Positions 1-8,948 of a DNA stretch of 27,160 nucleotides are shown piece after piece. Made by a program: the position numbers and the translations under genes. The stretch comes from JBBIJR01 sp037445875. Its GTDB lineage: Bacteria; CLD3; SB21. The notes below the pieces were generated by a model, which was given only the letters and a program-made list of their open reading frames with translations, had not been told where the DNA came from and did not search any database. Location of the stretch: assembly GCA_037445875.1 (NCBI GenBank), contig JBBIJR010000050.1, positions 1-27,160 on the forward strand, written 5' to 3'. How positions within the stretch are numbered: the first letter of the stretch is position 1; every line of letters begins with the position of its first letter.

Positions 1-495
1 ATTCTCGGCCAACTCGGCGGTATCGGTGAAGCGACCGGCGGCGGTGAGAAAACCGTGCTGGGTGCGGGTGGTGGCTCGGTCGGCGGCGGCGGCGGAATTG
101 ACGAACTGACCAGCCTGTTGGAAGGCTCCGGCGGTGTGTCCGTCATCGGCGGCCAGTCGGGCAGCGGCCTCATCGGTATCGGCCGCGCATCCGTGAGCGG
201 CGGCGCCGGCGGTGGCGCATCGGTGGCCGATATCCAGAGCGTCATAGACCAGAACGCCGCAGCGATCAATTCCTGCTACCAGAAGGAACTCCGGAAGAAT
301 CCCGATCTGAAAGGCAAGATCAGCGTCCAGATCAAGATCAATCCGGCGGGCCGCGTCGCCGGCGTCAATGTGACGCAGAATTCGGTCAATGCGGCCGTTG
401 CCCAGTGCGTGCAGAATAAGATCCGCGGCTGGAGCTTCCCTCGCGGGAAGAAAGGAATGGTCACCGTAAGCCAGACGTTTGTGTTCACCAAGTAA
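1..495 (+). CDS. AgmX/PglI C-terminal (TonB-like) domain protein, 5'-truncated by the window edge
   Basis: The reading frame is open from base 1, so the start lies upstream; only the last 164 residues are seen. The first part is a low-complexity Gly/Ser/Ala linker with several poly-Gly runs. From about base 230 it becomes a compact domain beginning VADIQSVIDQNAAAINSCY and ending in FVFTK. The pattern of a helix with SCY, then a beta strand KISVQIKINPAGRV, a second Cys in VAQCVQNKIRGW and a last strand VTVSQTFVF, is typical of the AgmX/PglI C-terminal domain, a TonB-C-like fold in FCB and myxobacterial proteins. The two Cys could form a disulfide. In these lineages such genes often follow exbB/exbD-type motor genes, which would lie to the left and cannot be checked here. 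A role in envelope energy transduction or gliding is family inference. A terminator follows directly. Confidence 0.75.
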   Translation: MLGQLGGIGEATGGGEKTVLGAGGGSVGGGGGIDELTSLLEGSGGVSVIGGQSGSGLIGIGRASVSGGAGGGASVADIQSVIDQNAAAINSCYQKELRKNPDLKGKISVQIKINPAGRVAGVNVTQNSVNAAVAQCVQNKIRGWSFPRGKKGMVTVSQTFVFTK

Positions 496-519
496 TTGCT
501 GACACACATAGTTTTCATG

Positions 520-550
520 AAAACCGTCCTGACTTCGGGACGGTTTTTTT
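520..550 (+). terminator. Rho-independent terminator after the AgmX/PglI-domain gene
   Basis: A 10-bp perfect stem, AAAACCGTCC (520-529) with GGACGGTTTT (538-547), has an 8-nt loop and runs into seven consecutive T (544-550). It lies 25 bases after the stop codon and just before the aspS ribosome binding site, so it separates the two transcription units. Confidence 0.85.
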
Positions 551-577
551 ATCTATCCCGGAGGAGCCCCGTATCGC

Positions 578-2362
578 ATGGAATCGAATACGCAGACGTC
601 GTACCGGACCCACACTTGCGGAGAACTACGATCTCAGGACCGCGACTCGATCGTCACGCTGACCGGATGGGTACACCGGCGGCGTGACCTCGGCATGCTC
701 ATCTTTGTCGATCTACGCGACCGTTTCGGCCTTACTCAGATCACGTTCAATCCGGAACTCCATCCCGACGTCCATGAACTTGCCAGGGAATTGAGGCATG
801 AGTTCGTGATTCGCGTGACCGGGCGTGTCGTCCTTCGGGAGGGCACAAACGTCAACCGCTCCGTTTCTACCGGCGAGATCGAAGTGGTGGCGATGTCTCT
901 GGAGATTCTAAGCCGGGCCAAGACACCGCCCTTCGCCATCAACGACGAGCGCCTCCTCCTGGAGGAGGATCTGCGGCTCGAGTATCGGTACCTGGACCTT
1001 CGCCGTCCCGCCATGCAGCAGGCCCTCGTCTTCCGTCACCAACTCGCCCAGTTGGTCCGGACCTTCTTCACGGACTATCAGTTCGTCGAGGTCGAGACTC
1101 CTGTGCTGATGAAGAGCACCCCGGAGGGCGCGCGCGATTACCTCGTGCCCAGCCGTATCCATCCTGGAAAGTTCTACGCTCTGCCGCAATCGCCCCAGAT
1201 CTACAAACAGCTGCTGATGGTGTCCGGCCTCGATCGCTATTTCCAGATCGTCAAGTGCTTCAGGGATGAAGACCTGCGAGCAGACCGTCAACCGGAATTC
1301 ACTCAAGTCGATGTGGAAATGGCGTCCGTGGACAGAGAAGACGTGCTGCGAGTGGTGGAACAACTCATGGCCCGGATTTTCCACGTGCTGATGTCCGAAG
1401 AGATCGCTCTGCCGCTGCCCCGTTTGACGTACGAGGAGGCCATGAACATGTACGGGAGCGACAAGCCCGACGTGCGCTTTGACCTGAAGATCCAGTACAT
1501 CGACGATCTGGTGAAACACAGCGGTTTCCAGATTTTTCGCGACGTGCTCCAAACGGCAACGGGTGCGGTCGGCGCCATTCGCGTGGACGGACAGGCCGCA
1601 GCCTTCTCGCGCAAGAAGACCGATGCGTTGACAGACTACGTGAAGACCTTCGGCGCGAAGGGCCTGGCTATCATCAAGATGGAAGGCGACGGTCCCGTCA
1701 GCAGTCTGTCCAAGTTCCTCGATGCCGGTGCACTCAGGTCCATCGCCGAACGCACCGGCCTGCGACCGGGGGACGCGTTGTTGATCGTTGCCGACCATCG
1801 TCGCGTGGTCCAAAACAGTCTCGGTGCACTGCGACTTCGAATTGCCGAGGATCTGGAGTTGATCGATGAGCGAAAGAGCGCGCTGCTGTGGATCGTGGAC
1901 TTCCCGCTGCTGGACTGGGACGAAGAAGAGCGGCGGTATGTAGCCATGCATCATCCGTTCACGTCTCCCGTGGACGCCGATCTTCCCCTCATGGAGACAG
2001 AACCCGCAAAGGTCCGCGCAAAAGCCTATGACCTTGTGATGAACGGTTCTGAGTTGGGCGGCGGCAGCATACGGATTCACAACAAAGACGTCCAGAACAA
2101 GATGTTTGACGTACTGAAGTTGTCGGAGGAAGAACGACAGAGCAAATTCGGATTTCTCCTCAGGGCTTTCGAGTACGGGGTGCCTCCGCACGGCGGCATT
2201 GCGCTGGGGTTCGATCGCCTTGCGGCCCTCCTGCTGGGCCGCAAATCCATCCGCGACGTGATCGCCTTTCCGAAGACGAACAGCGCCGTGAGCCTGATGG
2301 ATCAGGCGCCTTCCGCGGTCGACGAAAGGCAATTGAGGGAATTGCATATTCGGATTGCTTAA
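578..2362 (+). CDS. aspS: Aspartate--tRNA ligase (AspRS)
   Basis: This class IIb synthetase charges tRNA-Asp with aspartate in the cytoplasm. Its 594 residues match the usual bacterial AspRS length. The N-terminal OB-fold anticodon-binding domain (about residues 10-115) contains GWVHRRRDLG. The catalytic core includes TPEGARDYLVPSR, class II motif 2 FRDEDLRADRQPEF (about residues 228-241) and motif 3 GGIALGFDRLAALLLG (from about 538). The middle carries the bacterial GAD insertion (about 285-420). The ATG at 578 is preceded by GAGGAG at 561-566. Leu38 in RRRDLG is the residue seen in discriminating AspRS such as that of E. coli, whereas non-discriminating enzymes tend to have His; this suggests, but does not prove, tRNA-Asp specificity. 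The next gene starts 26 bases downstream and may be co-transcribed. Confidence 0.97.
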   Translation: MESNTQTSYRTHTCGELRSQDRDSIVTLTGWVHRRRDLGMLIFVDLRDRFGLTQITFNPELHPDVHELARELRHEFVIRVTGRVVLREGTNVNRSVSTGEIEVVAMSLEILSRAKTPPFAINDERLLLEEDLRLEYRYLDLRRPAMQQALVFRHQLAQLVRTFFTDYQFVEVETPVLMKSTPEGARDYLVPSRIHPGKFYALPQSPQIYKQLLMVSGLDRYFQIVKCFRDEDLRADRQPEFTQVDVEMASVDREDVLRVVEQLMARIFHVLMSEEIALPLPRLTYEEAMNMYGSDKPDVRFDLKIQYIDDLVKHSGFQIFRDVLQTATGAVGAIRVDGQAAAFSRKKTDALTDYVKTFGAKGLAIIKMEGDGPVSSLSKFLDAGALRSIAERTGLRPGDALLIVADHRRVVQNSLGALRLRIAEDLELIDERKSALLWIVDFPLLDWDEEERRYVAMHHPFTSPVDADLPLMETEPAKVRAKAYDLVMNGSELGGGSIRIHNKDVQNKMFDVLKLSEEERQSKFGFLLRAFEYGVPPHGGIALGFDRLAALLLGRKSIRDVIAFPKTNSAVSLMDQAPSAVDERQLRELHIRIA

Positions 2363-2388
2363 GCTCCCAATGAAGAGGAGACCATGCC

Positions 2389-5300
2389 ATGGCGAAGAAA
2401 GGATTTCATCTGTCATGGATCCTGCTGCTGCTGATCGGGCTGGCAAGCGCAAGTCTGGTGTATTTCAATTCGTGCACGACAGCCGATGAAAGTCACGCCG
2501 GCGAGAAGAACACAGCGGGACTCCGGGAACAAGACGCCTTGCGCGTCATCAGTGCGACCCCGCAGGGGGCCGTCGAAGACATCGGTCAATTCTACTCCGT
2601 TGTAGTGGTATTCAATCAGGCCATGGTTCCTCTCGAGGCTCTCCCCGAGGGTGAAGGGAGCGGGCCCCTGCAATTGACGCCGCGCGTCAAAGGCAAGTAC
2701 CGATGGCTGGGCACCAACACCCTGGCTTTCATACCCGCGGACACGCTTACGCTGGCTACCCGCTATTCGGTCACCGTTCCGGCCGGCACGCGGTCCCTTG
2801 CCGGGAATGCTCTCGACAGGCCTTATACATGGAGCTTCGAGACGCCCAAACCCGCGTTCAAACGATCGAATATTTATCCCGATGCATCCGGTGTAACCCG
2901 TACGCCAACCGTCTACCTGCTGTTCAATCAGACGGTGGTTCTGTCCAGCCTGCGTCAGCGGGTAACGTTGTTCAGAGAGACCGACGGAAGCAAAGTACCG
3001 ATCACCGTTAGCCAGGCCGATACCGACCAGATTCGTGAGTATCGTGAGAAGTATGCATACTCGTACTACGACTACGGATACGAAGAAGCAGGTTCGGTAC
3101 CGGACGTAGCATCCTGTTTGTACGCGGCCAAAGCGGCAGGCCCGCTGGATATGGCCACCACCTACATTCTGGACGTGGGTGCGGGCATCAGGGGTATCGT
3201 AGGTGAACTGGGAAGCTCCGAATCCAAGCAAATCCGGTTTACCACGTACGGCCCGCTGACAGTGCTTGGTGTCGACAATCCCGAATACCCGTCCTGGCCG
3301 CTCAAGGTCCGGTTCAGCAATTACGTAAATCCGTCCCAGATGGCCGCGCACGCGGAGATTTCGCCGGAAGCCGAACTGAAGGATGCCTACAGCATGTACT
3401 GGGAGGATAATACCGTAGGATTGGCCTATGACCTGAAACCGCAAACCCGGTACCGCCTCACGCTGTCTTCGAAGCTGGAGGACGATTTTGGCAACACGTT
3501 GGGTGAGACCTACGTACACACGTTCACCACCGGCGACTATGAATCGGCGGTTTATTTTCCGTCGGGGGACCACATCATAGAGTCCTACTTGAGCCACAAC
3601 CTCAACGTTACTGTGATCAATCCCAAACCCATCAGCCTTCGCATGGGCAAACTGAGCCAGACGGACGTGATCCGTCTGATACAGGTCGGGTACCAGTGGT
3701 CCGATAAGGAGGTTTTCTCCGGATGGACCGTCCAGAAGACCGGCATTCCGCCGCTTGCCCGAAATCAGGTTCATCTCGTGCCCATCGATCTGGACGGGGC
3801 CCTCGGCAGCGAACGGAGCGGCGCCGTATACGTCGAAATGAAGCACGGTGAAGGGAAGTCCGTCGAAACTAGGCGCGCCATTGTGCAGCTAACCGATATC
3901 GGTATCACAGCCAAGTTCTCCAAACTCGATAACCTGATCTGTCTCACCTCCCTGCGGGACGGCCGGCCGCTGAACGGAGCATATGTGGAAATACGAGACG
4001 ACGACGCGACCGTTCGCTGGAGCGGACAAACAGACGCCCGCGGTTTCGCACGGGCTCCCGGCTGGTTCGCACTCGGCATAAGGCCCGAAAACGAGTGGTC
4101 CGAACCGAGGCAATGGGTCTTCGCAGGATATGGTGACCAGCGCGCCTTTGCTCATTCCGGCGACCGCATTTCCACCTACCGATTCAATGTCGATTACAAC
4201 TGGTCCGTCTCGGAAAAAGACCGGACAGACGGATTTCTGTTCACGAACCAGGGTATTTATCGGCCCGGGGACAAAGTGTACATCAAGGGACTTTGCCGAA
4301 CGCTCAGGAACGATGTGCTTACGGTCGCCGCGCGACAGACCGTCCAGCTCCTGATCAGAAACCCGTCGTACGAGGAGATTCTCCAGGAATCGATCGTGAC
4401 CAATGACTTCGGCGCCTTTGATCTTCCGTTTGCAGTGGATGCGAATGCCTCTCTGGGCCACTACAGCATTCAGGCCAGCGTGGGCGGAGAAACCATTGCC
4501 AGCGAGAGTTTCCAGGTACAGGAATTCAAACCCGTGGAGATGGAGGTTGCTGTGACCTCCGATCGGACGCACTACGTATGGAGAGAGAAGCTCAAGGCCA
4601 CGCTGGACGGGCATTACCTGTTCGGCATGCCGCTCAGCCAGAATCCCATCCGCTGGAGCATCACTCGAACGAGGGCATCGTACGAACCGCCCGGATACGA
4701 CGGATACTATTTCGGCGAGAACCTGTACGACGACTATCGATGGTCGGGTCAATATTCGTACAGCAACGTCTTGGCCAGTAATAGCGGAACGCTCGACAAT
4801 CGCGGGTTGCTGGATGTTTCACTGGACCTGGCGGCAGACGGGCGAAACGAGACCTCTACCCTCGTCATCGAGGGTACCGTGCAAGACAAAAGCCGACAAA
4901 GCGTCAGCGGCCGCAAGAGCGTATGGGTCCATGCCGGGACGTATTACATTGGCCTCAAACCGGCCACCACTTTTCATGAATCGGGTAAGCCGCTGGCGGT
5001 CGACGTCGTGACGGTTGATCCGGAGGGCAAGAAATCGGGCGGCCATTCCCTGACGATGCGGCTGATTCGGCGGTCATGGGTATCGGTCCGCGAGAAATCG
5101 AGCGACGGAACGTTTCAATGGACGTCGCAGCAGTCTGACTCGGTGGAGTCCGAGATGCGTTTCACTTCGACTCGTGAGAGTTCGAGCCGGACAGTAAATC
5201 CGAGCGCGACCGGGTATTACCTTGTTCGGGTGTCCGGTACCGATGAGCACGGAAATGCCGTTCAAAGTACATGTTACGTGTACGTTGTAGGCCGCGGATA

Positions 5301-8082
5301 TGCCGGTTGGTATATGAGTAACGACGACAAGATCGACCTGGTTCCAAGCAAAGCCTCCTATAATCCGGGAGACAAGGCGCGGATTCTGGTCAAGTCACCG
5401 TACGATGAGTGTCAAGCCCTGGTAACGGTCGAGCGGGACGGTATCCTCTCGCATCAGACCGTTCAGTTAAAAGGGAGTTCCGATGTTGTGGATCTGGCCG
5501 TCAGCAAGGACTGGATCCCCAACGTGTACGTGTCGGTGCTTCTGCTAAAAGGGCGCAGTGCTCCTCCCGAACCCGGTCAGAAGGAGGACATCGGAAGGCC
5601 CTCCTTCAAGGTCGGTTATGCCAAGCTGGCGGTGAATCCCGACGCCAACCGATTGAACGTGGGTATAAAGACGGAAAGGGACAAATACGGACCGGGGGAC
5701 TGGGTCACGGTTGACCTATCTGTGAAAAATCGCTCGGGACAGGGCTCTGCGGCCGAGGTTACGCTCTATGTCGAGGATATAGGCGTTCTCAACCTGGTGG
5801 GCTACCGGACGCCACAACCGTTCGATCATTTCTACCAGCATCGTCCGTTGTCTGTGGCTACGACGGAAACGCGCTCGTACATTCTGGACCAGATTGTCGA
5901 GAAGGAATTGACGGAAAAAGGGGGCGTCGGAGGAGGTGGTGGAGACGAGGCTTATCCTGCCATTGCCATACGAAAAGATTTTAAAGCGTGTGTGTACTGG
6001 AACCCGTCTGTCGTCACCGATGCTTCCGGCAAGGCCCGCGTGCGCTTTCAACTTCCGGACAATCTGACCGGTTTTAAGATCCTTGCCGTAGCCCATTCCA
6101 CCGACTCCCGTTTCGGTTCTTCAGAAAAGAACATTACGGTGGCCAAGCCGTTGATGCTGCGTCCGGCACTGCCGCGGTTTGCACGCGTCGGCGACGAAGT
6201 GGAGGCGGGCGTGATCGTACACAACTATGCGGACCGTGACGGTACTGTGAAAGTGATGGCCGCATTGGAGGGGGTGGACTTGGAGGATCAGCCATCGAGA
6301 GAGGTCACGCTCAGGCGCGGGACGTCCGAGGAAGTTCGATACAAGTTCAAGGTGCGCGAGAGCCGGACGGGGGTGTTCACTTTCCGGGCTGTCATGGACG
6401 ACCTGAGTGACGGCGTCGAAATCCGACTGCCGCTGAAGATCCCCACATACACCGAAACGGTTGCCCTGTACGGAAGTACGGTGACCTCTCATCGGGAAGA
6501 GGTGGTCGTCCCGTCTGCCATATTCGAGAACGTCGGAGGGTTGGATGTAACGACTTCGTCCACGGCCTTTGTGGATCTGGACGGGAGCGTGCGCTACCTG
6601 TTCGAGTATCCGTACGGATGTTTGGAGCAGAAAACGTCCCGGGCGCTGCCGATCATCCTTTTCGGCGACGTCGTGGCTGCGTTCGGATGGCAGGCCTTCC
6701 GGGAGGGATCGGGCACGATCGAGGAAGTGGTCCAGCAGTATGTGGACGATGTGCCGAAATACCAGGATTACAGCGGCGGTTTCAAATACTGGACGGACGG
6801 GGATCATGTGTCTCCGTACGTGTCCGTGTATGCGATGTTCGCACTGCACAAAGCCAAACAGAAAGGCTATGCGGTTTCCGAGGATTGCTACTCCAAAGGC
6901 CTGTCCTACCTGAAACAGCTTGTTCGCAACCGGGGTGTGGACCGCTACGGTCTTTTCTATTCCCATGTGACCAACTGCTTTGCACTGGCTATGCTGGCGG
7001 AGACGGGCTATTATGACGCTCCGACGGTCGAGCTTATGTTCCAGCGACGTCAGGAACTGCCGTTGTATGCGCGTGCCATGCTCCTGAAGGCGATCGTACT
7101 CGGGCGGGGCAACCCCGTGATGGCCGATGAACTGAAACGCGACCTGCAAAACGCCATCAAGATGAACGCTACCACCGCACATTTCGAAGAACCCGCCACT
7201 CAGGGGCTCGAGTGGACATTTCACTCGAACATCCGGACGACGGCCGCCGTTTTGATGACGTTTCTGGAAGTGGACGGTGAGCGCGTTCCATGGGCCGAGA
7301 AGGTCGTCAAGTACGTCCTGCAGGAACGCAAGCTCGGGCGATGGCGAAGCACGCAGGAGAACGTGTACGTATTCTGGGCACTCGCGACGTACTTTTCGAT
7401 CTTTGAAAAGGACGTTCCGGACTTTACTTCCGACATTCTGGTGGATGGAAAGAACCTTCTGCATGAGATCTTCCGCGGCCGCACGACGGCTTCTGGACGT
7501 AAAGTGCTTTCCCTATCCTCATTACGGAAAGACGTTGCGTTGCCGGTGGATATCAACAAAGAGGGCACTGGGCGTTTATACTACGGACTTCGCATGACCT
7601 ATGCTCCGAAAGCGGGGGCCATTATTCAAGCGAGAGAAGAGGGGCTGAAAGTTGACAAAACGATCGAGGACGAGAATGGCCAGCTCGTGACGGGTGGTGT
7701 TTTCAAGGCAGGATCGCTGTATCGAGTGAAGTTGACCGTACGGACGCCGCAGGACCGGCATTTTGTGGTCGTGGACGACCCTTTGCCTGCCGGCTTTGAG
7801 GCCATCAATGTGCAGTTGGCCACCAGTGGCCGGGGTCTTACATCGTTGGTCTCCACGCCGCGGCGAGGTTGGTGGTTCTACAGCGGCTTCAACACGTCCG
7901 AGCTGCGCGACGACCGTGTCTTGCTTTTCGCCGACTATCTGAACCAGGGCAGCCATACGTACACATACCTGGTGCAGGCCACCAGCTACGGCACGTTCGA
8001 GCTGCCGCCGACCAAGGCGGAGGAGATGTACGCGCCGGAGGTGTTCGGCTCTACACAGAACCGGTTGATCAGGGTACAATAG
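2389..8082 (+). CDS. Bacterial alpha-2-macroglobulin family protein (YfhM-like) with thioester
   Basis: A 1,897-residue envelope protein of the bacterial A2M family, thought to trap proteases in the periplasm. The N-terminus has a hydrophobic segment (residues 9-26) followed by Cys29; the preceding FNS is a poor lipobox, so lipidation is uncertain and it may be a membrane anchor or cleaved signal. An Ig-like (Big_5/SbsA-type) domain spans about residues 50-155, followed by a long series of macroglobulin-like beta domains. The A2M core KACVYWNPSVVTDASGKARV starts near residue 1197, just after a poly-Gly linker. The thioester motif YGCLEQ has Cys at residue 1411 in a helical thioester domain. 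The C-terminus has DDRVLLFADYL and AEEMYAPEVFG, typical of YfhM-type proteins. The start ATG follows GAAGAGGAG. The usual partner pbpC (PBP1C) is not adjacent; aspS precedes it and moaD starts 5 bases after its stop. Confidence 0.93.
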   Translation: MAKKGFHLSWILLLLIGLASASLVYFNSCTTADESHAGEKNTAGLREQDALRVISATPQGAVEDIGQFYSVVVVFNQAMVPLEALPEGEGSGPLQLTPRVKGKYRWLGTNTLAFIPADTLTLATRYSVTVPAGTRSLAGNALDRPYTWSFETPKPAFKRSNIYPDASGVTRTPTVYLLFNQTVVLSSLRQRVTLFRETDGSKVPITVSQADTDQIREYREKYAYSYYDYGYEEAGSVPDVASCLYAAKAAGPLDMATTYILDVGAGIRGIVGELGSSESKQIRFTTYGPLTVLGVDNPEYPSWPLKVRFSNYVNPSQMAAHAEISPEAELKDAYSMYWEDNTVGLAYDLKPQTRYRLTLSSKLEDDFGNTLGETYVHTFTTGDYESAVYFPSGDHIIESYLSHNLNVTVINPKPISLRMGKLSQTDVIRLIQVGYQWSDKEVFSGWTVQKTGIPPLARNQVHLVPIDLDGALGSERSGAVYVEMKHGEGKSVETRRAIVQLTDIGITAKFSKLDNLICLTSLRDGRPLNGAYVEIRDDDATVRWSGQTDARGFARAPGWFALGIRPENEWSEPRQWVFAGYGDQRAFAHSGDRISTYRFNVDYNWSVSEKDRTDGFLFTNQGIYRPGDKVYIKGLCRTLRNDVLTVAARQTVQLLIRNPSYEEILQESIVTNDFGAFDLPFAVDANASLGHYSIQASVGGETIASESFQVQEFKPVEMEVAVTSDRTHYVWREKLKATLDGHYLFGMPLSQNPIRWSITRTRASYEPPGYDGYYFGENLYDDYRWSGQYSYSNVLASNSGTLDNRGLLDVSLDLAADGRNETSTLVIEGTVQDKSRQSVSGRKSVWVHAGTYYIGLKPATTFHESGKPLAVDVVTVDPEGKKSGGHSLTMRLIRRSWVSVREKSSDGTFQWTSQQSDSVESEMRFTSTRESSSRTVNPSATGYYLVRVSGTDEHGNAVQSTCYVYVVGRGYAGWYMSNDDKIDLVPSKASYNPGDKARILVKSPYDECQALVTVERDGILSHQTVQLKGSSDVVDLAVSKDWIPNVYVSVLLLKGRSAPPEPGQKEDIGRPSFKVGYAKLAVNPDANRLNVGIKTERDKYGPGDWVTVDLSVKNRSGQGSAAEVTLYVEDIGVLNLVGYRTPQPFDHFYQHRPLSVATTETRSYILDQIVEKELTEKGGVGGGGGDEAYPAIAIRKDFKACVYWNPSVVTDASGKARVRFQLPDNLTGFKILAVAHSTDSRFGSSEKNITVAKPLMLRPALPRFARVGDEVEAGVIVHNYADRDGTVKVMAALEGVDLEDQPSREVTLRRGTSEEVRYKFKVRESRTGVFTFRAVMDDLSDGVEIRLPLKIPTYTETVALYGSTVTSHREEVVVPSAIFENVGGLDVTTSSTAFVDLDGSVRYLFEYPYGCLEQKTSRALPIILFGDVVAAFGWQAFREGSGTIEEVVQQYVDDVPKYQDYSGGFKYWTDGDHVSPYVSVYAMFALHKAKQKGYAVSEDCYSKGLSYLKQLVRNRGVDRYGLFYSHVTNCFALAMLAETGYYDAPTVELMFQRRQELPLYARAMLLKAIVLGRGNPVMADELKRDLQNAIKMNATTAHFEEPATQGLEWTFHSNIRTTAAVLMTFLEVDGERVPWAEKVVKYVLQERKLGRWRSTQENVYVFWALATYFSIFEKDVPDFTSDILVDGKNLLHEIFRGRTTASGRKVLSLSSLRKDVALPVDINKEGTGRLYYGLRMTYAPKAGAIIQAREEGLKVDKTIEDENGQLVTGGVFKAGSLYRVKLTVRTPQDRHFVVVDDPLPAGFEAINVQLATSGRGLTSLVSTPRRGWWFYSGFNTSELRDDRVLLFADYLNQGSHTYTYLVQATSYGTFELPPTKAEEMYAPEVFGSTQNRLIRVQ

Positions 8083-8087
8083 AAGGA

Positions 8088-8327
8088 ATGAGAGTCCGGG
8101 TGAAATTCTTCGCGATGTGCCGGGAATTGTCTGGGTGCGACGAGGCGGTCCTGGAGGTCTCCGGCAGCAGCGCGGACGCTTTCTGGGCTTCTTTGCTGGC
8201 CGCGTACCCGCCGCTGGAGAAACTGAAGGCGTACAGCCGCCTTGCCGTCAACCAGGAGTATGCAGTTCGTCCCGAGCTGAGAGAAGGCGACGAGGTGTGC
8301 ATCATTCCGCCGGTCAGCGGAGGTTGA
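8088..8327 (+). CDS. moaD: MoaD, molybdopterin synthase small subunit
   Basis: A 79-residue ubiquitin-fold sulfur carrier. The sequence begins MRVRVKFFAMCRELSG and ends CIIPPVSGG; the terminal Gly-Gly is the residue pair that is adenylated and thiocarboxylated to deliver sulfur to MoaE. The frame is open further upstream into the A2M gene, but the ATG at 8088, with AGAAGGA just before it and only 5 bases after the A2M stop, gives the normal MoaD length and N-terminus. The stop is one base before the moaE start, so the two subunits are translationally coupled. Confidence 0.93.
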   Translation: MRVRVKFFAMCRELSGCDEAVLEVSGSSADAFWASLLAAYPPLEKLKAYSRLAVNQEYAVRPELREGDEVCIIPPVSGG

Positions 8328-8328
8328 A

Positions 8329-8760
8329 ATGGTCCGCACCGGAGACCGGTGGCTGGAAGTCACGGAAAATAGTCTGGACGTGGAAGCGGCGTATCGATTC
8401 ACGCTGAGCCCGGAAGCCGGGGCCGTAGATCTTTTTGTCGGCACCGTGCGAAACCGATGCGAGAAACGCCCGGTTGCGTCGATGGAGTATCACGGTTATG
8501 CGGGAATGGCGGAACGGGTCCTGCAGGACATTGTGCACCGCGCAGCCGAGCGGTGGCCGATCCGCAAAGTGGCCGTGCTGCATCGATTGGGTCATCTCCA
8601 ACAAACGGAAGCAAGTGTGGTTATTGCCGTTTCGGCTCCGCACAGGGCCGAAGCCTTCGAGAGTTGCCGGTTCATACTTGAGGAACTCAAGAAAGACTTG
8701 CCCGTGTGGAAGAAGGAGCACTTTTCCGACGGCTCGAAGTCGTGGAAAAACCTCCCTTAA
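8329..8760 (+). CDS. moaE: MoaE, molybdopterin synthase catalytic subunit
   Basis: The large subunit that converts precursor Z (cPMP) to molybdopterin using sulfur from MoaD. Its 143 residues match the family. Visible signatures are DLFVGTVRNR, SMEYHGYAGMAE, VSAPHRAEAFESCRF and ELKKDLPVWKKE. Lys121 and Lys128 are spaced like the catalytic Lys119 and Lys126 of E. coli MoaE, and His105-Arg106 match its conserved HR pair. The ATG lies one base after the moaD stop, and the end of moaD (GGAGG) supplies its ribosome binding site. No terminator is visible after the stop; a 188-base gap follows. Confidence 0.94.
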   Translation: MVRTGDRWLEVTENSLDVEAAYRFTLSPEAGAVDLFVGTVRNRCEKRPVASMEYHGYAGMAERVLQDIVHRAAERWPIRKVAVLHRLGHLQQTEASVVIAVSAPHRAEAFESCRFILEELKKDLPVWKKEHFSDGSKSWKNLP

Positions 8761-8948
8761 GAGCGATTTAACAAGATGTTGGGGCGAAAATTGTCTTGAT
8801 ATGGAAATCGAATTTCCATAACTTGAATGCACACAATTCGCATCCTCCTCACCAGCCGAACATTGGAAACGCCGGTCACTCAAGAGCACCTTACATGTTG
8901 AGCTGTTAATCTAATGAACTTAATCAGGTACATTGTGACGAGGCCCTT
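8761..8948 (+). other. Intergenic region between moaE and the LRR protein gene
   Basis: This 188-base gap is more AT-rich than its surroundings. It holds a perfect palindrome (8800-8820, listed separately). The last 60 bases contain TTGAGC followed 17 bases later by TAATCA, too weak a match to call a promoter. No T-tract terminator or RNA gene was recognised. A promoter for the downstream secreted protein is expected here but cannot be placed with confidence. Confidence 0.4.
8800..8820. repeat. Perfect inverted repeat, possible operator
   Basis: TATGGAAAT at 8800-8808 is repeated inverted as ATTTCCATA at 8812-8820, with a 3-base CGA centre. It lies 40 bases after the moaE stop and 128 bases before the LRR gene start. 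It has no following T-run, so it does not look like an intrinsic terminator; a dimeric regulator site is the simplest reading, without direct evidence. Confidence 0.5.

Noticed and set aside
1..230. Poly-Gly repeats at the left edge as a DNA repeat element
   Set aside because: They are codons of a Gly-rich linker in an open frame continuing into a conserved domain, not an independent repeat or CRISPR-like array.
908..2452. A 514-codon open frame on the - strand opposite aspS
   Set aside because: It lies antisense to a fully conserved AspRS and shows no recognisable protein features; it is a shadow of GC-rich codon use.
6121..7464. A 447-codon open frame on the - strand inside the alpha-2-macroglobulin gene
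   Set aside because: It is antisense to the conserved thioester domain and has no family resemblance.
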